From Eubacterium sp. (lineage in GTDB: Bacteria > Bacillota > Clostridia > Lachnospirales > CAG-274), in contig JAJBVU010000269.1 in NCBI GenBank assembly GCA_020859645.1, positions 1 to 5,606 of the forward strand: a stretch of DNA of 5,606 bases, given 5' to 3'. Below the pieces are notes generated by a model that ran no database searches, was not told the origin of the DNA, and was given only the letters and a program-made list of their open reading frames with translations. The position numbers and the translations under genes are program-made. Each line of letters opens with the position of its first letter. Positions within the stretch are counted from its first letter, which is position 1. Positions 1 to 5,547 of this stretch are shown here, one piece after another.

Positions 1-58
1 AAAATTTTTAAATTTATATAAAAATTATCAGATAAACTAATATGATTATAGTATTATT
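1..58. other. A+T-only sequence abutting truncated hemW
   Basis: This stretch is almost entirely A and T, unlike the adjoining hemW sequence. All three forward frames are closed; the frame of hemW has a TAA at 38-40. It contains an A/T-only inverted repeat, AATTTTTA at 3-10 and TAAAAATT at 19-26, with an 8-base spacer. Nothing here resembles the HemW segment expected at this point. It could be intergenic DNA or the edge of an inserted element joined to hemW, or a low-quality sequence or assembly end. I cannot decide between these from the window. Confidence 0.5.
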
Positions 59-517
59 TATAGAAAAGCAAAGAAAATCTTAGGTGACGCAGGGTATGAA
101 AGATATGAAATTTCAAACTTTGCAAAAAAAGGCTTCTTATGCAGACATAATGCGGCATATTGGAAAAGAACCGATTATTTGGGCTTCGGGCTTTCGGCTC
201 ACTCCCTTTACGGCAAACGCCGCTTTTGGAACGGTGATGATTTCAAAGCCTATCTGAAGGGCGAAAGAGCCGTCGGCGAAGAGGTCTTAACCCAAAGAGA
301 CGAAATAAGCGAGTTTATGTTTTTGGGGCTTCGAATGAGTAACGGAGTTTTAAACTCGGAGTTTCAAAGGCTTTTCGGTTTAAGCTTAAATCAGATGTTC
401 GGAGACGTTATTAAGAAATATGAAAATATGGGGCTTCTTGAGTTTGACGGCGAAAGGCTAAGGCTCAGTGAAGAGGGGATTGATGTTTCCGACACGATTT
501 TTGCGGATTTCGTATAA
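59..517 (+). CDS. hemW: HemW (heme chaperone, radical SAM family), C-terminal fragment
   Basis: HemW proteins are cytoplasmic radical-SAM relatives, formerly called oxygen-independent coproporphyrinogen III oxidase-like, that are thought to handle heme delivery. The fragment of about 152 residues reads YRKAKKIL, GYERYEISNFA, CRHNAAYW and GFGLSAHSLYG, then the C-terminal FMFLGLR block and a winged-helix-like tail ending LRLSEEGIDVSDTIFADFV. These are characteristic of the second half of HemW. Full proteins are near 380 residues, so roughly 220 N-terminal residues, including the CX3CX2C iron-sulfur motif, are absent. Recognisable homology begins at about base 59, with an in-frame stop at 38-40. 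No in-frame ATG occurs before the FMFLG block; the TTG at 179 falls inside the conserved YLGFG motif and is not a credible start. The piece is either a remnant of a disrupted gene or a gene cut by an assembly edge. HemW next to hrcA is a common Firmicutes arrangement. Identity is firm; functional status is unknown. Confidence 0.8.
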   Translation, partial: YRKAKKILGDAGYERYEISNFAKKGFLCRHNAAYWKRTDYLGFGLSAHSLYGKRRFWNGDDFKAYLKGERAVGEEVLTQRDEISEFMFLGLRMSNGVLNSEFQRLFGLSLNQMFGDVIKKYENMGLLEFDGERLRLSEEGIDVSDTIFADFV

Positions 518-524
518 AATGCAC

Positions 525-553
525 TTGACAATTTAACTTGCAAGTGATATTTT
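525..553 (+). promoter_or_regulatory. Probable sigma-A promoter of the hrcA operon
   Basis: A perfect -35 box TTGACA (525-530) is followed after 17 bases by TATTTT (548-553), a 4 of 6 match to the -10 consensus. A better hexamer, TATAGT at 554-559, would need a 23-base spacer and is less likely. Predicted transcription start is near 560, which places CIRCE immediately downstream, as expected for an HrcA-repressed promoter. The -35 begins only 7 bases after the hemW stop. The spacer includes the palindrome ACTTGCAAGT (536-545). Confidence 0.7.
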
Positions 554-564
554 TATAGTAGTAA

Positions 565-591
565 TCAGCACTCAACGGGAAAGAGTGCTGA
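565..591 (+). promoter_or_regulatory. CIRCE operator (HrcA binding site)
   Basis: TCAGCACTC (565-573), a 9-base spacer and GAGTGCTGA (583-591) form a perfect 9-bp inverted repeat. The CIRCE consensus is TTAGCACTC-N9-GAGTGCTAA. The site differs by one base in each arm, at symmetric positions, so full dyad symmetry is kept. It lies between the promoter and the hrcA start. HrcA, encoded directly downstream, is expected to bind here and repress the operon until heat or unfolded protein reduces its activity. In the transcript the element would form a hairpin in the 5' leader. Confidence 0.95.
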
Positions 592-621
592 CAAGGTTAA
601 GGTTTTAACGGAAGTGATTTT

Positions 622-1653
622 ATGGACTTAAATAACAGAAAAATTAAAATATTGGAGGCAATCATTACCGATTATATCAACACAGGGGAGCCTGTAGGGT
701 CAAGAACGATTTCCAAAAAATACCCTTTGGGCATATCCTCGGCTACCATAAGAAACGAAATGAGCGACCTTGAGGAGCTTGGGCTTATTTGTCAGCCCCA
801 TACCTCCGCAGGGCGTGTCCCCTCGGATAAGGGCTACCGCCTTTATGTTGACAGGCTTATGAGAAAAAGCGATCTGCCCGTTGAAGAAAGCCTGTTTTTG
901 AGAGAGCTTATAACCTCAAACATAAGCCACATAGATTATCTTATGGAGCAGACCGCAAAGGCTTTGGCAAGGCTCACTAACTGCGCAACGGTTGTTACCG
1001 AAGCGAAAGCAGAGGACGACAGCCTTAAGAGAATTTCTCTTGTGCCTGTTGATGACAGAAGCGTTGTTATGGTGAAGGTTGCGGAAAGCAAAAAGGTAGA
1101 CAATGTTATATTAAGGGCTAAGGCAATTCCCGATTTTGAAGTTTTAAACCGAATGACCGCCGAAATTAACGCCTATATCGATAAAAACGGCACTGAAGGT
1201 CACGAAGATGACATTAAAGCTGTTTTAAATAAGTTTCTGCCCTACAGAGAGCTTATAGCCGAGGTTTTTAAAGACATATTCAAAGGCGGAAAAAGCAGCT
1301 TTGACATTTATACCGGCGGCGTAAACAACATACTTAACTATCCCGAATTTGCGGATATTTCAAAGGCTAAGGGCATATTTAATGTTTTGGAGCAGAAGGA
1401 GCTTCTCCATAAGCTTTTAAAGAACGTAGGCGATAATCAGCCCGGCGTTCAAATAATTATAGGTGAGGAAAACCCTCTTTCGGAAATGAAGGAGCTTTCC
1501 CTTATAAAAACAAACTATAATTTAGGCGGAGGAAACATAGGCTTTATAGGCATTATAGGGCCCACGAGAATGAATTACAGCCAGGCGGTTTCCGTTTTAA
1601 GCGGAATGGCTGAAAACATAAACGAGGTAATCAAAACACTGACTGGAGGCTAA
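622..1653 (+). CDS. hrcA: Heat-inducible transcription repressor HrcA
   Basis: HrcA is a dimeric DNA-binding repressor of class I heat-shock genes; it binds CIRCE, and its folding is monitored by GroEL in known systems. The 343-residue product has the normal family length. Residues 1 to about 75 form the winged helix-turn-helix, with the hallmark GEPVGSRT (22-29), SSATIRNEM (39-47) and HTSAGRVPSDKGYR (60-73). The rest is the GAF-like regulatory and dimerisation region, including IIIGEEN (278-284) and GPTRMNY (313-319), both typical of HrcA. The ATG at 622 is preceded by GGAAG (610-614) at a 7-base spacing. It is the first gene after promoter and CIRCE, so it is autoregulated. Its last codons contain the ribosome site of grpE. 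No truncation or missing motif was seen. Confidence 0.97.
   Translation: MDLNNRKIKILEAIITDYINTGEPVGSRTISKKYPLGISSATIRNEMSDLEELGLICQPHTSAGRVPSDKGYRLYVDRLMRKSDLPVEESLFLRELITSNISHIDYLMEQTAKALARLTNCATVVTEAKAEDDSLKRISLVPVDDRSVVMVKVAESKKVDNVILRAKAIPDFEVLNRMTAEINAYIDKNGTEGHEDDIKAVLNKFLPYRELIAEVFKDIFKGGKSSFDIYTGGVNNILNYPEFADISKAKGIFNVLEQKELLHKLLKNVGDNQPGVQIIIGEENPLSEMKELSLIKTNYNLGGGNIGFIGIIGPTRMNYSQAVSVLSGMAENINEVIKTLTGG
1645..1649 (+). promoter_or_regulatory. grpE ribosome binding site inside the hrcA 3' end
   Basis: GGAGG at 1645-1649 lies in the final sense codons of hrcA, 10 bases before the TTG at 1660. It is the only good Shine-Dalgarno near the grpE N-terminus. The first in-frame ATG is near base 1900, inside the conserved GrpE helix. 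The site therefore decides for the TTG start. Because hrcA ends 6 bases before grpE starts, ribosomes finishing hrcA should help initiation of grpE. Confidence 0.75.
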
Positions 1654-1659
1654 TTTAAA

Positions 1660-2229
1660 TTGAGCAGCAAAGAAAAAGATGTCAAAAACGAGGAAATAAA
1701 AGAAGAGGTTAAAGAAAAAACCTTAGACGAGGTTATAAACTCAAAAGAAGAAAAAGAGGAGGAAGCCCCGTCGGATGAGGTCTTACCCTCAAAGGAGGAA
1801 GAGCTTGAAGGAAAGGTTGCGGAGCTTAACGACAGGCTGTTAAGGTCTTTGGCGGAGTTTGACAACTACCGAAAGAGAACCACAGCCGAAAAAGCCGCTA
1901 TGTATTCCGCCGGAGTAGGGGACACCGCCGAAAGGCTTTTAGGGGTTCTTGATAACTTCGAAAGAGCCTTATCCTCAGAGCAGGATAAGGAAAACAGCTT
2001 CTATAAGGGCGTTGAAATGATCTTCAAGCAGATGAAGGAAGCTTTCGAGGCTTTGGGGGTTTCCGAAATAGAAGCGGAGGGTCAGCCCTTCGACCCCAAT
2101 CTTCATAACGCAGTAATGCACATAGAAAGTGAAGAGCTGGGAGAAAATGTTGTAAGTATGGTTCTTCAAAAGGGCTATAAATATAAAGACAAGGTCATAA
2201 GACCGGCAATGGTACAGGTTGCAAATTAA
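1660..2229 (+). CDS. grpE: GrpE, nucleotide exchange factor of DnaK
   Basis: GrpE is a cytoplasmic dimer that releases ADP from DnaK, resetting the chaperone cycle, and its long helices act as a thermosensor in studied species. The 189-residue product starts with a Lys/Glu-rich, low-complexity segment (about residues 1-50), variable in the family. Next come the paired-helix dimer region with ELNDRLLRSLAEFDNYRKR (55-73) and the LGVLDNFERAL helix. The C-terminal beta domain that contacts DnaK includes GQPFDPNLHNAV (141-152) and ends KGYKYKDKVIRPAMVQVAN, the GrpE signature region. The start is TTG, chosen because it has GGAGG upstream and preserves the usual length. The acidic N-terminus has no membrane or signal features. 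The gene sits between its repressor and its partner dnaK. Confidence 0.96.
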   Translation: MSSKEKDVKNEEIKEEVKEKTLDEVINSKEEKEEEAPSDEVLPSKEEELEGKVAELNDRLLRSLAEFDNYRKRTTAEKAAMYSAGVGDTAERLLGVLDNFERALSSEQDKENSFYKGVEMIFKQMKEAFEALGVSEIEAEGQPFDPNLHNAVMHIESEELGENVVSMVLQKGYKYKDKVIRPAMVQVAN

Positions 2230-2292
2230 AGAACTTAAGCAGCCGAAACAAACAAAAAACGTATATAATATTTTATTAGGAGGAAACACAAT

Positions 2293-4134
2293 ATGGGAAA
2301 AATTATAGGTATTGACTTAGGAACAACAAACTCTTGCGTAGCAGTTATGGAAGGCGGTCAGCCCGTTGTTATTTCAAACAGCGAGGGCTTCAGAACAACC
2401 CCTTCTGTAGTAGGCTTTACGAAAACAGGTGAAAGACTTGTAGGCGAAACAGCCAAGAGACAGGCTGTTACAAACGTAGCAGGCACAGTTATTTCAATAA
2501 AGAGACATATGGGCGAGGACTATAAGTTCGAAAATGACGGAAAGAAGTTTTCACCTCAGGAAATTTCAGCTATGATCCTTCAGAAGCTTAAGAAGGACGC
2601 TGAAAGCTATTTAGGCGAGCCTGTAACTGAAGCAGTTATTACCGTTCCCGCTTATTTCACAGACAGCCAGAGACAGGCAACAAAGGACGCCGGCAAAATC
2701 GCAGGCTTTGACGTAAAGAGAATTATAAACGAGCCTACAGCCGCTGCTCTTGCCTACGGTCTTGACAACGAAAAAGAACAGAAGATTATGGTTTATGACT
2801 TAGGCGGCGGTACATTCGACGTTTCTATTATCGACATCGGCGACGGCACAATTGAGGTTTTGGCTACAGCCGGAAACAACCACTTAGGCGGTGATGACTT
2901 CGACCAGAGAATTATAAACTACCTTATTTCAGACTTTAAGTCAAAAGAGGGTATTGACCTTTCATCGGATAAAATGGCTATGCAGAGACTTAAGGAAGCT
3001 GCCGAAAAGGCTAAGAAGGAGCTTTCTTCAGCCACTACAACAAATATCAACCTTCCCTTCATTACTATGAACCAGGACGGCCCCAAGCATATGGACGTTA
3101 CTCTTTCAAGAGCTAAGTTCAACGAGCTGACAGCCGACCTTGTAGACGCTACATTAGGCCCCGTTCGTTCGGCTTTAAGCGACGCAGATCTTTCAGCTTC
3201 CGAGCTTGACAAGGTTCTCCTTGTAGGCGGCTCCACAAGAATACCCGCTGTTCAGGACGAGGTTGCCAAAATTACAGGCAAGGAACCCTTCAAGGGCATC
3301 AACCCCGATGAGTGTGTTGCTATCGGCGCAGCTATTCAGGGCGGAACCCTTTCGGGCGAGGCAGGAGCAGGCTCAGTTCTTCTTCTTGACGTAACACCTC
3401 TTACTTTGGGTATCGAAACAGCCGGCGGAGTAGCTACAAGCCTTATTCCCAGAAACACAACTATCCCCGTAAACAAGAAGCAGATTTTCTCAACATATGC
3501 TGACAATCAGACAGCTGTTGATATTAACATCGTTCAGGGTGAAAGACCTCTTGCAAGAGACAACAAGTCTTTGGGTATGTTCCGTCTTGACGGAATCCCC
3601 GCAGCTCCCAGAGGAATTCCTCAGATTGAGGTTACATTCGACATCGATGCAAACGGTATCGTTAAGGTAACTGCTAAGGATTTGGGAACAGGCAAGCAGC
3701 AGGATATTACAATTACTTCATCAACTAACTTAAGCGATGAAGAAATCGACAAGGCTGTTAAAGAGGCTGCACAGTATGCAGAGCAGGATAAGAAGCGTAA
3801 GGAAGCCGTAGACGCTAAGAACGAAGCCGATACAGTTATCTTCCAGACAGAAAAGACCCTTAAGGACTTGGGCGATAAGATTTCTCCTGAGGACAAGGCT
3901 AAAATCGAAAGCGAGGTAGCTAATCTTAAGACAGTTTCAGAGGGCAAGGTTCCCGAAACTATGAGCGAAACAGATGTTTCCACACTTAAGGCTGCTACGG
4001 AAAGCCTTACAAAGGTTCTTAACGATTTTACAACAAAGCTTTATCAGCAGGCTCAGGCAGCAGGCGTTGACCCCAACGCAGCAGGGGGTATGAACGGCGC
4101 AGCCGGAGGAAACGACGATATAATCGATCAATAA
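2293..4134 (+). CDS. dnaK: Chaperone protein DnaK (Hsp70)
   Basis: DnaK binds exposed hydrophobic stretches of client proteins in an ATP-controlled cycle with DnaJ and GrpE. At 613 residues it matches Gram-positive DnaKs, which are shorter than the 638-residue E. coli protein. The nucleotide-binding domain (about 1-358) shows GIDLGTTNSC near the N-terminus (5-14), EPTAAALAYG (147-156), VYDLGGGTFDV (167-177) and VLLVGGSTRIPAVQ (308-321). The hydrophobic linker VLLLD (362-366) leads to the substrate-binding beta domain, then the helical lid and a Gly/Ala-rich tail. The tail ends GGNDDIIDQ, lacking the longer acidic extension after VVDA seen in many DnaKs. AGGAGG (2278-2283) lies 9 bases before the ATG. 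Lysine codons are mostly AAG, unlike the AAA-rich hrcA and grpE, suggesting selection for high expression. It is third in the CIRCE-controlled operon. Confidence 0.98.
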   Translation: MGKIIGIDLGTTNSCVAVMEGGQPVVISNSEGFRTTPSVVGFTKTGERLVGETAKRQAVTNVAGTVISIKRHMGEDYKFENDGKKFSPQEISAMILQKLKKDAESYLGEPVTEAVITVPAYFTDSQRQATKDAGKIAGFDVKRIINEPTAAALAYGLDNEKEQKIMVYDLGGGTFDVSIIDIGDGTIEVLATAGNNHLGGDDFDQRIINYLISDFKSKEGIDLSSDKMAMQRLKEAAEKAKKELSSATTTNINLPFITMNQDGPKHMDVTLSRAKFNELTADLVDATLGPVRSALSDADLSASELDKVLLVGGSTRIPAVQDEVAKITGKEPFKGINPDECVAIGAAIQGGTLSGEAGAGSVLLLDVTPLTLGIETAGGVATSLIPRNTTIPVNKKQIFSTYADNQTAVDINIVQGERPLARDNKSLGMFRLDGIPAAPRGIPQIEVTFDIDANGIVKVTAKDLGTGKQQDITITSSTNLSDEEIDKAVKEAAQYAEQDKKRKEAVDAKNEADTVIFQTEKTLKDLGDKISPEDKAKIESEVANLKTVSEGKVPETMSETDVSTLKAATESLTKVLNDFTTKLYQQAQAAGVDPNAAGGMNGAAGGNDDIIDQ

Positions 4135-4158
4135 TAATATATAAAGGAAAGAATCAGA

Positions 4159-5295
4159 ATGGCTGAAAAAAGAGATTATTATGAGGTTATGGGCGTTGAT
4201 AAAAACGCCTCGCAGGATCAAATCAAAAAAGCATACAGAAAAAAGGCAAAGGAATGCCACCCGGATTTTCACCCCGACGACCCGGAAGCCGAAGCCAAGT
4301 TTAAAGAGCTGAACGAAGCCAACGAGGTTCTTTCAGACGCCGACAAGAGAGCCGCTTATGACCGCTACGGTCATGCCGCCTTTGAACAGGGCGGAGCAGG
4401 CGGCGCCGGGGGCGGAGGATTTTACGGCGGAACAAATATGAATATGGATATGAGCGACATATTCGATATGTTCGGAGGAATTTTCGGCGGCGGAGGTTCA
4501 CGTTCTCAGCGCAGAAACGGTCCCATGAGGGGCGAAGACATAGCCTTAAGCCTTGTAATATCCTTTGAAGAAGCTGTTTTCGGCTGTACAAAGAAGATTG
4601 ATGTGACAAGTCTCGATAATTGCGAACACTGTCACGGCAGCGGTGCTAAGCCCGGCACAACGCCCCAGACCTGTCCCACCTGTCACGGCAGCGGTTTGGA
4701 AACAGTCACAAGGCAGACTATGTTCGGAATGGCTCAGTCCACCACTACATGCCGTACCTGCGGCGGCAGGGGAAAAATAATCAAGGAGCCCTGCTCCGGA
4801 TGTAACGGAACAGGCAAAAACCGCCGCACAAAGCAGGTTGAAATAAACATACCTGCCGGCATAAACAACGGTCAGACAATCAGAAAGTCCGGCTTCGGAA
4901 ACGCAGGCTCAAACGGCGGCGGAGCAGGAGACCTTCTTATTACCGTCAGCGTCAGACCCAGCGCTAAATTTGTAAGAAACGGCAATGACATTTATTCCAC
5001 CATTAAAATTTCAGCCGCACAGGCTATTTTGGGCGACGAAATAACCATTGCCACCTTAGACGGAGACGAAAAGCGTGTTATAAAGCCGGGAACACAGCCC
5101 GAAAGCACAATCCGCCTTACGGGAAAGGGCGTGCCTTATTTAAAGGGCGGCGGCAGAAGAGGCGACCACATTATAACCGTTAAGGTGGAAATCCCCACAA
5201 ATCTGACAGACCGTCAAAAAGAGCTTATAAGAGAGTTTGCCGGTCTGCCGAAAAAAGAAAAAATTTCAGACAAAATAAAGAAGGCTTTGTCTTAA
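4159..5295 (+). CDS. dnaJ: Chaperone protein DnaJ (Hsp40, type I)
   Basis: DnaJ captures unfolded clients, passes them to DnaK and stimulates its ATP hydrolysis. The 378-residue product has the full class A layout. The J domain (about 1-70) contains the essential HPD tripeptide at 34-36. A Gly/Phe-rich linker follows (about 75-120). Four CXXCXGXG zinc-binding repeats start at residues 155 (CEHCHGSG), 172 (CPTCHGSG), 198 (CRTCGGRG) and 212 (CSGCNGTG). The rest is the client-binding beta domains with GDLLITVSVRP and GKGVPYLKGGGRRGDH. All eight zinc-binding cysteines are present. AAAGGAAAG (4143-4151) precedes the ATG, and the gap to dnaK is only 24 bases, so the two are cotranscribed. The next gene in many Firmicutes, prmA, is absent; a terminator follows instead. 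Confidence 0.98.
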   Translation: MAEKRDYYEVMGVDKNASQDQIKKAYRKKAKECHPDFHPDDPEAEAKFKELNEANEVLSDADKRAAYDRYGHAAFEQGGAGGAGGGGFYGGTNMNMDMSDIFDMFGGIFGGGGSRSQRRNGPMRGEDIALSLVISFEEAVFGCTKKIDVTSLDNCEHCHGSGAKPGTTPQTCPTCHGSGLETVTRQTMFGMAQSTTTCRTCGGRGKIIKEPCSGCNGTGKNRRTKQVEINIPAGINNGQTIRKSGFGNAGSNGGGAGDLLITVSVRPSAKFVRNGNDIYSTIKISAAQAILGDEITIATLDGDEKRVIKPGTQPESTIRLTGKGVPYLKGGGRRGDHIITVKVEIPTNLTDRQKELIREFAGLPKKEKISDKIKKALS

Positions 5296-5320
5296 GCTAA
5301 GCCTTTAACAGAATAATATG

Positions 5321-5364
5321 AAAGGAAGCCAATGCCTGAATTGCGGCGGAAGCTTCCTTTTTTT
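5321..5364 (+). terminator. Rho-independent terminator of the hrcA-grpE-dnaK-dnaJ operon
   Basis: AAAGGAAGC (5321-5329) pairs perfectly with GCTTCCTTT (5352-5360). The right arm runs into seven consecutive T residues (5358-5364). Inside the loop, CAAT (5330-5333) can pair with ATTG (5340-5343), extending the stem. It starts 25 bases after the dnaJ stop and isolates the operon from the promoter that follows. Confidence 0.88.
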
Positions 5365-5409
5365 GTCAGTAAAAATTTAAAATAAAATTGTCATTTATTG
5401 AAAAATTTA

Positions 5410-5438
5410 TTGAAATACAAGCGGAAATATGGTATTAT
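5410..5438 (+). promoter_or_regulatory. Strong sigma-A-type promoter for a short leader transcript
   Basis: TTGAAA (5410-5415), a 17-base spacer and TATTAT (5433-5438) give 5 of 6 matches in each box at optimal spacing. A TG at 5430-5431 supplies an extended -10. Upstream, 5369-5409 is A/T-rich with A and T tracts, as in UP elements, and TTTATTGAAA is repeated at 5394-5403 and 5406-5415. Predicted start is near A5445. Because it lies just after the dnaJ terminator, it begins an independent transcription unit with a leader of about 100 bases. Confidence 0.75.
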
Positions 5439-5470
5439 AACTTCAGTACAAGAGAATAAGTGAAAACGTA

Positions 5471-5485
5471 AGGCTTTAAAAGCCT
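5471..5485 (+). other. Small hairpin in the leader RNA
   Basis: AGGCTT (5471-5476) and AAGCCT (5480-5485) form a perfect 6-bp stem closed by the triloop TAA. It lies about 26 bases after the predicted transcript start and directly before GCGGGCGG. It is not followed by a T run, so it is not a terminator. It may stabilise the 5' end of the leader or help it fold; that role is inference. Confidence 0.5.
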
Positions 5486-5496
5486 GCGGGCGGTTG

Positions 5497-5542
5497 TATC
5501 TCCCCTGTTAATCGAAAAAGAAAGATAAACAACGGGGAGGTG
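5497..5542 (+). promoter_or_regulatory. Hairpin sequestering the Shine-Dalgarno of the downstream small ORF
   Basis: CTCCCC (5500-5505) pairs with GGGGAG (5534-5539). After a single bulged T at 5506, GTT (5507-5509) pairs with AAC (5531-5533). Outward pairing continues as T-G, A-T and T-G to 5497/5542. The loop, 5510-5530, is A-rich and unstructured. The right arm is the ribosome site GGGGAGGTG (5534-5542), 5 bases before the ATG at 5548. The full-length leader should therefore block ribosome binding until refolding, processing or a trans partner opens it. The pairing is seen directly; the regulatory effect is inferred. Confidence 0.65.
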
Positions 5543-5547
5543 AAATT

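Noticed and set aside
3..26. A/T-only inverted repeat AATTTTTA/TAAAAATT as a possible element end
   Set aside because: Such matches are expected by chance in DNA made almost only of A and T; no target duplication or transposase is visible.
1650..1865. Ser-rich open frame on the - strand opposite grpE
   Set aside because: It mirrors the Glu/Lys-rich grpE coding strand (GAA/GAG/AAA read as TTC/CTC/TTT), has no ribosome site and shows no protein family features.
2264..2269. Perfect TATAAT in the grpE-dnaK gap, possible internal dnaK promoter
   Set aside because: No hexamer resembling TTGACA lies 16-18 bases upstream (the region reads CAGCCGAA), there is no extended -10, and the local A/T richness makes a chance match likely.
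3937..4272. Cys/Leu-rich open frame on the - strand across the dnaK-dnaJ junction
   Set aside because: It lies opposite two strongly conserved genes, lacks a plausible ribosome site and promoter, and its hydrophobicity follows from the complementary strand's composition.
4385..4500. Gly-rich low-complexity DNA with repeated GGCGGA units
   Set aside because: This is the normal Gly/Phe-rich linker of DnaJ, not a separate repeat element.
4630..4695. Direct repeat TGTCACGGCAGCGGT at 4630-4644 and 4681-4695
   Set aside because: It encodes the CHGSG part of two successive DnaJ zinc-binding repeats; similar protein with shared codon choice explains it.
5363..5393. TTGTCA repeated at 5363-5368 and 5388-5393
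   Set aside because: Only two short copies 25 bases apart in A/T-rich DNA, with no arrangement suggesting a CRISPR, iteron or operator.
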